From: Candidatus Methanosuratincola petrocarbonis (ex Vanwonterghem et al. 2016)
GTDB lineage: Archaea; Thermoproteota; Methanomethylicia; Methanomethylicales; Methanomethylicaceae
Direction: 5' to 3'
DNA: 6,742 bases
Assembly (NCBI GenBank): GCA_001717015.1
Contig: MAGV01000015.1
Span: 1 to 6,742, forward strand
The notes beneath the pieces are model-generated. The model did not search any database. It worked only from the letters and a program-made list of their open reading frames with translations, and had not been told where the DNA came from. The position numbers and the translations under genes are program-made. Of the stretch, positions 1 to 5,887 are shown piece by piece; position 1 is the first letter of the stretch; every line of letters starts with the position of its first letter.

Positions 1-290
1 TTCAAGACCAGACCCAGCCCGTATCCAGCCCCAAGCATCCCTGCCGTGCCGAGGCCGCCGGCGAGCGCAGTCGCCATTTTCTCATTCCTTACCCCGGGCA
101 AGAGGTAATCAGGGATGGGTGCCCGGAAGTACTGCACGTACCCGCGATCAGCAAAGCCTTTATCCTCTGCGACCCGTTCCAGGCCATCAGGCCACGGTGA
201 AGCAAAGGGGGAAATCAATAATGCCAGTCCGAACGCGACGAGAGAGCCATAAAATACCAGTCTGCTTGCTGGTTTTTCCATCACAGCCAT
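1..290 (-). CDS. larN: PDGLE-domain nickel/cobalt transport protein (LarN/CbiN-like), cut by left edge
   Basis: Small membrane component of an energy-coupling-factor nickel (or cobalt) importer, working with CbiM/LarM. I translated it directly from the complement: 96 codons are visible and the stop lies beyond the left edge. Residues 11-29 form a hydrophobic helix. The family signature WPDGLE is at about residues 33-38, followed by an extracytoplasmic loop with a conserved-looking AEDKGF. A second glycine-rich helix begins near residue 72. PDGLE proteins are about 100 residues, so little is missing. The ATG overlaps the upstream cbiM stop (TGATG), so translation is probably coupled; a second ATG three codons later is also possible. 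Nickel rather than cobalt is inferred from the adjacent lar genes, as in LarMN of Lactobacillus plantarum. ATPase and CbiQ-like partners would be expected further left, outside the window. Confidence 0.85.
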   Translation of the reverse strand, partial: MAVMEKPASRLVFYGSLVAFGLALLISPFASPWPDGLERVAEDKGFADRGYVQYFRAPIPDYLLPGVRNEKMATALAGGLGTAGMLGAGYGLGLVL

Positions 291-943
291 CACGCCTTTC
301 CACTTGTCGAACTATACACAAATCCTCTCTCCAACAGGTCTGGCCTGGTCTTCCAGACTACGCTCAAGACCACCGTGGTTATAGATGCTTCGCCGATCCC
401 GATAAGAGCGTGCACTCCTATCATAGCGGGGAGTACTACAGGTAACGGTGAAGTCCCCGAAATCGCCAGCTCTAACGAACAGGCGGCAGCCGCCGCAACC
501 ACAGAAAACCATGCCGCCCCCGCCGCCTGCGCGAGGCGGTTGTTTCTGAATAGAGGCCCAAGGCCTCTATAAACATAGTATCCTCCGATGGTCCCCAACA
601 CGGCCATATTGAAGATGTTTGCCCCCAAGGCCAAAAGGCCCCCGTCCTGAAAGATGAGGCACTGGATGATGAGCACCGTCGCCAGGACCAGCGAACCTGC
701 CCACGGGCCAAGCAATACAGCGGCGAGAACCCCTCCCAGAAGATGTCCTGATGTGCCGCCAGCCACTGGAAAATTCAGCATTTGAGCAGCGAACACGAAG
801 GCGCTCACCACCCCCATAAGAGGGAGCCTCCGTTCCTCAAGCTCCTTCTCTGTCCTCCTCAATGCATGGGCAAGCACCCCCGCTGAGGCTACAGCTGTCG
901 CGGCCAGGGTCTTCGCATCAAGAAAGCCGTCCGGTATATGCAT
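290..943 (-). CDS. larM: ECF transporter substrate-binding membrane protein CbiM/NikM type (LarM), probable nickel importer
   Basis: Integral membrane substrate-capture subunit of a group I ECF metal importer, 217 residues, a normal full length. It begins with the diagnostic MHIPDGFL. In the NikM structure the metal is held by the Met1 amine, His2 and His67, and here His2 and His67 (in GGTSGHLLGG, 62-71) are in exactly those positions. About six hydrophobic segments follow, with family motifs QCLIFQDGGLLALGANIFNM (94-113) and a conserved H-G-EA near 178-186. The start is fixed by the N-terminal metal site, which requires M-H, and by an AAGGAGGG ribosome site at about 952-959. It lies in a two-gene unit with the PDGLE protein, divergent from larB. 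Sequence alone does not separate Ni from Co; neighbouring lar genes favour Ni. I saw no cobalamin riboswitch upstream. Confidence 0.92.
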   Translation of the reverse strand: MHIPDGFLDAKTLAATAVASAGVLAHALRRTEKELEERRLPLMGVVSAFVFAAQMLNFPVAGGTSGHLLGGVLAAVLLGPWAGSLVLATVLIIQCLIFQDGGLLALGANIFNMAVLGTIGGYYVYRGLGPLFRNNRLAQAAGAAWFSVVAAAAACSLELAISGTSPLPVVLPAMIGVHALIGIGEASITTVVLSVVWKTRPDLLERGFVYSSTSGKA

Positions 944-951
944 TCCTAACG

Positions 952-959
952 CCCTCCTT
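952..959 (-). promoter_or_regulatory. Ribosome binding site of cbiM/larM
   Basis: The minus strand reads AAGGAGGG, ending 8 bases before the ATG at 943. It confirms the start giving the N-terminal Met-His metal site. Confidence 0.75.
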
Positions 960-1258
960 CTTAGTCACCTTCTCATCAACACTACCCGTAACCGGTTTCA
1001 ACTGCTACTCCAAGAATGTGCCTAACCCAGGCCAGATACATTTTCGTTTTTCGTAGTGCCGGCCATCCAGACATGGGGGCCATCCAAAACCATTGATTAC
1101 GGCCTCTTGTAAGATAGTGCTCAAGAGTCTTGCCAAGTGTCAGGCTGAAACTGGAAGAAACGATATCAAGGGCCTGCTCTTTTTGGAAGTCGTCCACATG
1201 CAGCGTGCTACGAAATTGTGATGTGGTAACACGTTTAGAAAGATAGTTCGCTCCCGAA

Positions 1259-1318
1259 CCGGGAATTCCTGCTGAAAGTCTGGCAAAAGACCTCGGCAGG
1301 AGAATATGGGGAACCCGG
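1259..1318 (+). promoter_or_regulatory. Possible structured RNA leader of larB: three nested inverted repeats
   Basis: Three helices nest inside 60 bases: CCGGG (1259-1263) with CCCGG (1314-1318), TCCTGC (1267-1272) with GCAGGA (1296-1301), and GTCT (1278-1281) with AGAC (1288-1291). There is no T-run after them, so this is not an intrinsic terminator. The element ends 80 bases before the larB start, so it could be part of its untranslated leader or an operator. I cannot match it to a known riboswitch. Pairing is seen in the sequence; function is inferred. Confidence 0.3.
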
Positions 1319-1384
1319 CGAACATGCCGATCAACGCCAATACAGGGATCACAGTACACGGACCAACCCCGATGAGTTTCACAC

Positions 1385-1390
1385 GGAGGG
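1385..1390 (+). promoter_or_regulatory. Ribosome binding site of larB, fixes the start at 1399
   Basis: GGAGGG lies 8 bases before ATG 1399. The in-frame ATGs further upstream (1306, 1324, 1372) have no such site and would add residues not seen in LarB proteins. Confidence 0.7.
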
Positions 1391-1398
1391 CGTTCAAT

Positions 1399-2238
1399 AT
1401 GGATGTATCGCGACTGAGGGAAATCCTTCAAAAAGTAAAGCAGGGAGATATGGGTGTTGACGGCGCTCTCGACGAGCTACGGGACCTCCCTTATGAAGAC
1501 CTGGGATACGCCAAGATAGACCATCACCGTCCGCTCCGCGTGGGCCTTCCTGAGGTGGTCTTCTGCCAGGGCAAGACCCCCGATCAAGTCGCGGGGATCA
1601 TGCAGCGGCTCTCCCAAAGCCATGCCATCGTAATAGGAACCAGGGCAACTCCCGAGGTATTTGAGGCCGTAAGCCAATGCGCCAAAGACGCTATCTACTT
1701 TCCGGAAGCCCGCATCATCGCAATTCGCCGGGAGGCCACGGAACCTTGTCTCAAAGCAATTAGTGGGACGGGCACAGGGGAAAGGCAGAAGAGCAGGGAA
1801 TCGTGCAAGAACCAGATCAAAGAGGGCCAGCTCAAGAAGGTAAGGGGCACAATATCCGTAGTGAGCGCTGGAACTGCTGATTTACCCGTAGCCGAGGAAG
1901 CAGCAGTTACTGCGGAGCTGCTGGGAAACCCCGCAGAGCGCGTCTACGATGTAGGCGTAGCAGGAATACATCGCCTCCTGGATGCCCTTCCTCGGCTCCG
2001 GGGCTCCACCGTTATCATAGTGGTTGCAGGGATGGAAGGGGCTTTGCCGAGCGTCGTTGCAGGCCTGGTTGATAGACCCGTAGTGGCAGTCCCTACAAGC
2101 GTGGGGTATGGCGCGAGCTTCCATGGCCTCTCTGCCCTTCTGGCTATGCTGAATAGCTGCGCCCCCGGCATTGGAGTGGTGAACATCGATAACGGCTTCG
2201 GAGCAGCTATCCTCGCGCATCTTATCAACAGATTATGA
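1399..2238 (+). CDS. larB: LarB, pyridinium-3,5-biscarboxylic acid mononucleotide synthase
   Basis: First enzyme of nickel-pincer nucleotide synthesis, cytoplasmic: carboxylates the pyridine ring of nicotinic acid adenine dinucleotide and splits off AMP, giving the dicarboxylated mononucleotide. 279 residues from the chosen ATG. The N-terminal LarB signature is clear (YEDLGYAKIDHHRPLR, 32-47; PEVVFCQGKTPDQV, 51-64). The C-terminal PurE/AIRC-like domain runs from about 149 (VVSAGTADLPVAEEAAVTAE, 154-173; GMEGALPSVVAGL, 211-223; VPTSVGYGASFHG, 231-243). LNSCAPG places Cys254 where the L. plantarum enzyme has the nucleophilic Cys221. The protein is about 30 residues longer than usual because of a Lys/Glu/Gly-rich insert with two cysteines (117, 136) between the domains. 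larC follows after a 21-base gap, probably in the same transcript. Confidence 0.95.
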   Translation: MDVSRLREILQKVKQGDMGVDGALDELRDLPYEDLGYAKIDHHRPLRVGLPEVVFCQGKTPDQVAGIMQRLSQSHAIVIGTRATPEVFEAVSQCAKDAIYFPEARIIAIRREATEPCLKAISGTGTGERQKSRESCKNQIKEGQLKKVRGTISVVSAGTADLPVAEEAAVTAELLGNPAERVYDVGVAGIHRLLDALPRLRGSTVIIVVAGMEGALPSVVAGLVDRPVVAVPTSVGYGASFHGLSALLAMLNSCAPGIGVVNIDNGFGAAILAHLINRL

Positions 2239-2240
2239 GT

Positions 2241-2250
2241 GGAGGGTGAT
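2241..2250 (+). promoter_or_regulatory. Ribosome binding site of larC
   Basis: GGAGGGTGAT begins two bases after the larB stop and leads to ATG 2260. It lies inside a longer in-frame reading beginning GTG at 2239. The usual LarC N-terminus (MKIAYLDCISGISGDM) supports 2260 as the true start. Confidence 0.65.
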
Positions 2251-2259
2251 GCATATACT

Positions 2260-3612
2260 ATGAAGATCGCGTATCTCGACTGTATTTCCGGCATCAGCGG
2301 GGATATGATCCTGGGAGCCCTCGTGGACGCAGGGCTCGACCCTCAAGTGCTGAGAGAAGGGTTTGCCCGGCTGCCGATCCTCCCTATTGATATAAGAGTT
2401 GAGCGAACCACCAAGAGGGGCATCATGGCGACAAGGGTCAGGGTGGTCATCGTCGGAGAGCAACACGAGGCACAGCAACACGGGGGAGCCACCGTTGAAG
2501 GCCAATACATCGAGCGGTACCACAAAAGACACCATGGGAGGCACCTGCCTGATATACTGCACATTATCCAGGAGAGCACCCTTCCGGACCTAGTGAAACG
2601 AGATACAGAGAGGATATTCCTGGAGCTTGCCCGCGCCGAGGGAAAGATTCACGGCATAGCGCCTGAGGAGGTTCATTTCCACGAGGTTGGAGGTCTCGAT
2701 GCAATCGCCGACATCGTGGGTGCGGCGATAGGGTTCCGAGCCCTGGGATTAGAGGAAATCTGGTGTTCGCCCCTCCCGTTCAACCATGGGGAGGTGGAGA
2801 CTGAACACGGCTTGTTGCCCCTCCCGGCCCCTGCAACCCTGGAGCTCCTCAAGGGCTTTTACATGCGCCCGAGTGCCTATCAAAAAGAGCTCGTTACTCC
2901 TACCGGGGCAGCCATCGTGGCGAGCCTGGCGCGGCCAAGCCAGACATGTCCGCCTACGGAGATTATCGCGGTCGGCTACGGGGCCGGCGATATGGATCTC
3001 CCGACTCCTAATGTTCTGCGCTTGATAATAGGGGAGGGCCTGTCTGAGGACCTTTCTAAAGAGAGGCTCCCCCAAGAGGAGATCTCTCATGAGAGAGAGC
3101 CTTCTGGCCTTGAAAGGGAAATGGTCTCGGTGGTGGAGGCAAACATAGATGATATGAACCCAGAGTTCTATGGTTACGTCACAGAACGACTCTTCGAGCT
3201 GGGTGCCCTAGACGTCACTTTGACCCCCGTATATATGAAAAAGGGGAGGCCGGGCGTGACGTTAAGCGTCATCTGCCCCGACTCCCTCCTCCCGCAAGTG
3301 GTAGAGCTCATCATAAGAGAAACAACCACCCTGGGCGTCAGGGTGTACAGGGCTGTTCGTTGGATGGCCAGTCGCAACGTGGTCATTGTCAACACGCCCT
3401 ATGGGAAGATTCGGGTAAAAAGTGCGTTCATGGGTGAGACCCCTGTAAATCTCGCCCCGGAGTATGATGATTGTAAGGAAGCAGCCAAAAGCCACAACGT
3501 GTCTTTAAAGGAGGTCTATGAAGCAGCAAGGGCTGCTGCTCTTAGAGAGTCTCGCTTGACGCCTTCCCTGACGGGAACAGAAGGAGGCCTGGACCAAGGC
3601 TGCTGCCATTAA
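2260..3612 (+). CDS. larC: LarC, nickel insertion protein (pyridinium-3,5-bisthiocarboxylate mononucleotide nickel chelatase)
   Basis: Last step of NPN synthesis: a CTP-dependent cyclometallase that places nickel into the bisthiocarboxylated mononucleotide. 450 residues in one frame, covering both parts known as LarC1 and LarC2. N-terminal motif YLDCISGISGDMILGAL (5-21). A His-rich segment, common in the family, spans 69-101 (HKRHHGRH, 88-95), followed by EEVHFHEVGGLDAIADIVGA (137-156). The second part begins after a charged linker (about 260-286) with VEANIDDMNPEFYGYVTERL (292-311), VYMKKGRPG (324-332) and TTLGVR (356-361). In L. plantarum the two parts are joined by programmed frameshifting; here no shift is needed. 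The C-terminus ends in Cys-Cys-His after a short low-complexity tail, a possible extra metal site. The stop overlaps the larE stop on the other strand. Confidence 0.95.
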   Translation: MKIAYLDCISGISGDMILGALVDAGLDPQVLREGFARLPILPIDIRVERTTKRGIMATRVRVVIVGEQHEAQQHGGATVEGQYIERYHKRHHGRHLPDILHIIQESTLPDLVKRDTERIFLELARAEGKIHGIAPEEVHFHEVGGLDAIADIVGAAIGFRALGLEEIWCSPLPFNHGEVETEHGLLPLPAPATLELLKGFYMRPSAYQKELVTPTGAAIVASLARPSQTCPPTEIIAVGYGAGDMDLPTPNVLRLIIGEGLSEDLSKERLPQEEISHEREPSGLEREMVSVVEANIDDMNPEFYGYVTERLFELGALDVTLTPVYMKKGRPGVTLSVICPDSLLPQVVELIIRETTTLGVRVYRAVRWMASRNVVIVNTPYGKIRVKSAFMGETPVNLAPEYDDCKEAAKSHNVSLKEVYEAARAAALRESRLTPSLTGTEGGLDQGCCH

Positions 3613-4454
3613 AGGGTCTCGTTCATGCTCCCCGTCCGATAGCCTTGTAGATCCAGGGCCACGTAATTGTACCCAAGCGCCTTGAGTTTCTCTACAATAG
3701 CGTTACGGTACTCCATAATAGCCGCCATGTCCTTTTCCTCGACTTCGATACGGGCTATGGTATCGTGATGGCGCACACGAAGCTGACTGAGGCCGAGGGA
3801 GCGGAGGAACCTCTCGGCCTCACCTACTTGGGTCAGACGCTCCCTGGTAATGGCCATCCCGTATGGAAAGCGCGACGCAAGACACGCCAGGGCGGGTTTA
3901 TCCCATGTAGGCAGCCCCCTTTCCCGCGAAAGCCACCTTATCTCCTCCTTTGTAAGATTCGCTTCTCTAAGAGGGCTCCTCACCCCCATTTCGGCAAGGG
4001 CCCGCATCCCCGGCCTGTAATCGCCAAGGTCGCTTACGTTAGTCCCCTCTACCAAAACTGCCAGGCCGCGCTCTTCCGCGATCTTGCGGAGTTCCGTGAA
4101 GAGCTCCAACTTGCAGTAATAGCACCTGTCAGGGGGGTTTTTCGCAAAAAGCTCAAGATCCACTTCATTGGTCTCCACGACCATGTGCGGCACTCCTACC
4201 TGTTCAGCCCTCTTTCTGGCCATCTCGACCTCTTCTTCCAGGTAGGTGGGAGACATCGCCGTAACTGCAAGCAACCTATCCTTCGGCAAGACCTCACGGG
4301 CCACGTGCATAAGGAAGGTACTATCCACACCTCCGGAGTAGGCTACGAGCACGCTTCCCATCTCCGAGAGGATCTCCTTGAGTCTAGAGAGCTTGACTTT
4401 GAGGTCCCGAAGTCTGAGATCCTTGCTTTCAACACCCTCTTGCCACATAAACAT
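3609..4454 (-). CDS. larE: LarE, ATP-dependent sulfur transferase for nickel-pincer nucleotide
   Basis: Adenylates the carboxylates of the LarB product and replaces them with thiocarboxylates. 281 residues from ATG 4454, the usual family length. The PP-loop ATP-pyrophosphatase motif SGGVDS is at 40-45, with NPPDRCYYCK (106-115), EGTNVSDLGDYRPG (136-149) and KPALACLASRFPYG (186-199). L. plantarum LarE sacrifices one cysteine (Cys176) in the latter motif; here Cys191 matches it and a CxxC (111, 114) is also present. This three-cysteine pattern belongs to LarE types shown to hold a [4Fe-4S] cluster and reuse sulfur. Upstream in-frame codons back to TTG 4550 overlap a predicted promoter and are rejected; ATG 4448 is an alternative two codons in. 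A GGGGAGG lies 12 bases upstream of 4454. It converges on larC with no spacer or terminator. Confidence 0.94.
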   Translation of the reverse strand: MFMWQEGVESKDLRLRDLKVKLSRLKEILSEMGSVLVAYSGGVDSTFLMHVAREVLPKDRLLAVTAMSPTYLEEEVEMARKRAEQVGVPHMVVETNEVDLELFAKNPPDRCYYCKLELFTELRKIAEERGLAVLVEGTNVSDLGDYRPGMRALAEMGVRSPLREANLTKEEIRWLSRERGLPTWDKPALACLASRFPYGMAITRERLTQVGEAERFLRSLGLSQLRVRHHDTIARIEVEEKDMAAIMEYRNAIVEKLKALGYNYVALDLQGYRTGSMNETL

Positions 4455-4521
4455 CCTTGATGATTGCCTCCCCGCAGACTCTGTAGGTTCGCTGGAACCC
4501 GTGCAGCTCCTTGTGTTGAAA

Positions 4522-4550
4522 AGTTTACAACTGTCATCGCCCTGATTCAA
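4522..4550 (-). promoter_or_regulatory. Predicted sigma-A-type promoter of larE
   Basis: Reading the minus strand, TTGAAT (4550-4545) and TAAACT (4527-4522) are separated by exactly 17 bases; each matches its consensus hexamer at four of six positions. A transcript would start near 4515 and give a leader of about 60 bases that includes a small hairpin, GGTTC-GAACC around a four-base loop (4486-4499), and the GGGGAGG site. It supports independent transcription of larE and a start near 4454. Confidence 0.4.
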
Positions 4551-4965
4551 GGGTGTGAGGGACCATGAGGGATCGCATTAGTATAAGAAGTTGGTCGGGA
4601 ACAAAAGGCTTGAAGATCGTCCCGTCGATGAAGGGTAATGGCGTTCACGTTGAGGTCAAGGTTGATGGCATCCACAACTGCAGGTCTAAGCATGGCCTCA
4701 CAAATCTACACCGCTTTTCCAGACGGCAGTAGTGCTTCAGATAAGTCTTTGCCTCAATCGCTTGATAAACTGTGCTTTCCCAGTTGCGATGTGGTATTAC
4801 TCTGTTGGGTGTGATGGACGAAAGCCCGGCTGAATCGGCAAGCAAAAGTACTATCCGATTACTTGGGGTTGCCAGAGGTACATGTCGTCAGCCCGATGAA
4901 GGAAAGTGAGGATGGGATGTTTAACTTTTCATACAGGTTTCACGCAGGTTGAGGAGGTGTGGGTT
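4551..4965. other. Intergenic region of about 415 bases without a supported gene
   Basis: Short open frames exist: plus strand 4565-4732 (55 codons from ATG), minus strand 4547-4693 and 4645-4845. None has a good ribosome site, a conserved motif I recognise or a length typical of a known small family. The plus-strand frame has a basic C-terminus (VKVDGIHNCRSKHGL inside it) and the weak AGGG at 4555-4560. The base composition is lower in GC than the flanking genes. I see no terminator or convincing promoter for the hydrolase downstream, though its promoter should be here. Confidence 0.5.
4951..4959 (+). promoter_or_regulatory. Ribosome binding site of the alpha/beta hydrolase
   Basis: GAGGAGGTG lies 6 bases before ATG 4966 and decides against the longer reading that starts with GTG at 4906, whose added residues are not typical of the family. 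Confidence 0.8.
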
Positions 4966-5775
4966 ATGCCACTGGCTCCCGCAAACGGCATTAAGGTCTA
5001 CTACGAACTGCACGGGGACGGGTTTCCGCTTGTGCTCATCGCCGGTCTTGGGCATGCGAGCTGGTCGTATTTCCACCAGGTGGACGACCTCGCGGGGGAC
5101 TTTCAGGTCATAACCTTCGATAATAGGGGTGTTGGAAAGACCGACAAGCCAGATCAGGATTACTCAATCAGCATGTTCGCGGACGATACAGCAGGTCTTC
5201 TCAAGGCCCTTGGCATCGAGAAAGCCCATGTGCTCGGCGCCTCTATGGGCGGGTACATAGCCCAGACGCTGGCGTGGTCTCGTCCGGACGTGGTGGAAAA
5301 GCTGGTCCTTGTGTCCACCATGTTTGGGGGCCCGTCTGCGGTGCCGATGCCGGCATCAACTCTCAGCTTTCTGACGTCCCGGCCTCAGGGAACGCCCGAG
5401 GAGATCGTGAAGAGAGGGCTGGCGTTGGCTACATCTGAGGATTTTGTGGAACGAGATCCCGACGCCGTCAGAAAAATTGTGGCGTTTCAGCTCTCGTGCC
5501 CGCAGCCCGGCTCGGCGTATTTGAGGCAACTTGCGGCGTGTGCCGCGTTCCTGGCCGACCCGTCTACAGAGAGGCGTCTTGCGGATATCAAGGCCCCGAC
5601 GCTAGTCTTGGCGGGGCGGGATGACAAGGTAGTCCCGGCTGAGAACGCAACGTTGCTTGCGGCGCGCATTCCGGGGGCAAGATGCGTTATCATGGAAGGC
5701 GCAGGGCACCTGATGTTCATACAGAGACCAGAGGAGTTCAACAATCTCTTGCGGAGTTTTTTGCTAGAGGGTTGA
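4966..5775 (+). CDS. Alpha/beta-fold hydrolase, substrate unknown
   Basis: Cytoplasmic serine hydrolase of the alpha/beta-hydrolase fold, 269 residues, complete, with no signal peptide. The oxyanion region is LIAGLGHASWSYF (24-36). The FDNRGVGKTDKP stretch (51-62) is typical of the 3-oxoadipate enol-lactonase/esterase-like branch. The nucleophile elbow GASMGG (91-96) gives Ser93, and LAGRDDKVVP (215-224) gives the acid, most likely Asp220. GAGHLMF (245-251) gives His248. Between about 120 and 190 lies the variable cap that sets specificity. The catalytic triad is complete, so the enzyme should be active, but the family covers esterases, lactonases, C-C hydrolases and dehalogenases and I cannot choose among them. 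It is followed after 112 bases by a MalT-like regulator; co-transcription is possible but not shown. There is no clear link to the lar genes. Confidence 0.88.
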   Translation: MPLAPANGIKVYYELHGDGFPLVLIAGLGHASWSYFHQVDDLAGDFQVITFDNRGVGKTDKPDQDYSISMFADDTAGLLKALGIEKAHVLGASMGGYIAQTLAWSRPDVVEKLVLVSTMFGGPSAVPMPASTLSFLTSRPQGTPEEIVKRGLALATSEDFVERDPDAVRKIVAFQLSCPQPGSAYLRQLAACAAFLADPSTERRLADIKAPTLVLAGRDDKVVPAENATLLAARIPGARCVIMEGAGHLMFIQRPEEFNNLLRSFLLEG

Positions 5776-5839
5776 GCGAGTTGTCAAGAATCCACAGCCC
5801 CAGGTCTCAATCGCCGGGGCGTGACGAGAGGGGGTAAGG

Positions 5840-5885
5840 CGTTGCCAGCGTCGCCTCGAACTGGCGTCGGCCTGGCGCGGCAACG
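5840..5885 (+). promoter_or_regulatory. Stem-loop covering the translation start region of the MalT-like gene
   Basis: CGTTGCC (5840-5846) pairs with GGCAACG (5879-5885). After one bulged A the stem continues with GCG (5848-5850) and CGC (5876-5878), giving 10 base pairs. An inner hairpin CGCC/GGCG (5852-5855 with 5863-5866) fits in the loop. The stem ends 2 bases before the ATG at 5888, so it would hide the area where a ribosome binding site should be, and no good site is seen. There is no T-run, so it is not a terminator. A regulatory role is inferred. Confidence 0.4.
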
Positions 5886-5887
5886 AG

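Larger units (their letters stand above)
944..1398. other. 455-base divergent intergenic region between larM and larB
   Basis: This region must hold the promoters for both divergent units, but I see no convincing sigma-A pair. On the plus strand TTGTGA (1216) with AAAGAT (1239) has the right 17-base spacing but a poor -10. An AACCGGTT palindrome (990-997) lies 47 bases upstream of the larM start. Nested inverted repeats at 1259-1318 are listed separately. Open frames on the minus strand (982-1431, 1140-1397) lack ribosome sites. One has a hydrophobic stretch and may be a gene remnant; the other has no recognisable motif. No cobalamin riboswitch B12 box and no recognisable NiCo riboswitch was found by eye. 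Confidence 0.6.

Noticed and set aside
990..997. AACCGGTT palindrome near the larM start as a nickel-repressor operator
   Set aside because: It is only 8 bases, the flanks do not extend the symmetry, and it does not resemble the known NikR site (GTATGA-N16-TCATAC).
944..1300. Cobalamin riboswitch in front of cbiM
   Set aside because: No B12-box-like sequence or the usual conserved elements are seen on the minus strand, and the lar context points to nickel instead.
1306..1398. Longer larB starting at ATG 1306 (or 1324, 1372)
   Set aside because: The added residues do not look like LarB, no ribosome site precedes those codons, and GGAGGG fits ATG 1399, which gives the usual N-terminus.
982..1431. 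149-codon open frame on the minus strand
   Set aside because: It overlaps the start of larB, has no ribosome site and no motif I recognise. It could be a remnant, but I cannot support it as a gene.
3765..4460. 231-codon plus-strand open frame opposite larE
   Set aside because: The complementary strand is a clear LarE with all motifs in place; this frame is its shadow with Arg/Pro/His-rich, motif-free translation.
4455..4550. larE extended to TTG 4550
   Set aside because: The first 32 codons have no family similarity and no ribosome site, and overlap a plausible -35/-10 pair on the same strand.
1216..4798. Similar short words TTGTGATGTGGTAAC (1216-1230) and TTGCGATGTGGTATT (4784-4798) in the two spacers, considered as ends of a repeat element
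   Set aside because: The shared core is only about 12 bases with mismatches, without matching inverted ends or target duplication; chance similarity in 6.7 kb is likely.
4906..4965. Hydrolase start at GTG 4906
   Set aside because: GAGGAGGTG before ATG 4966 and the normal length of the resulting enzyme favour the shorter form.
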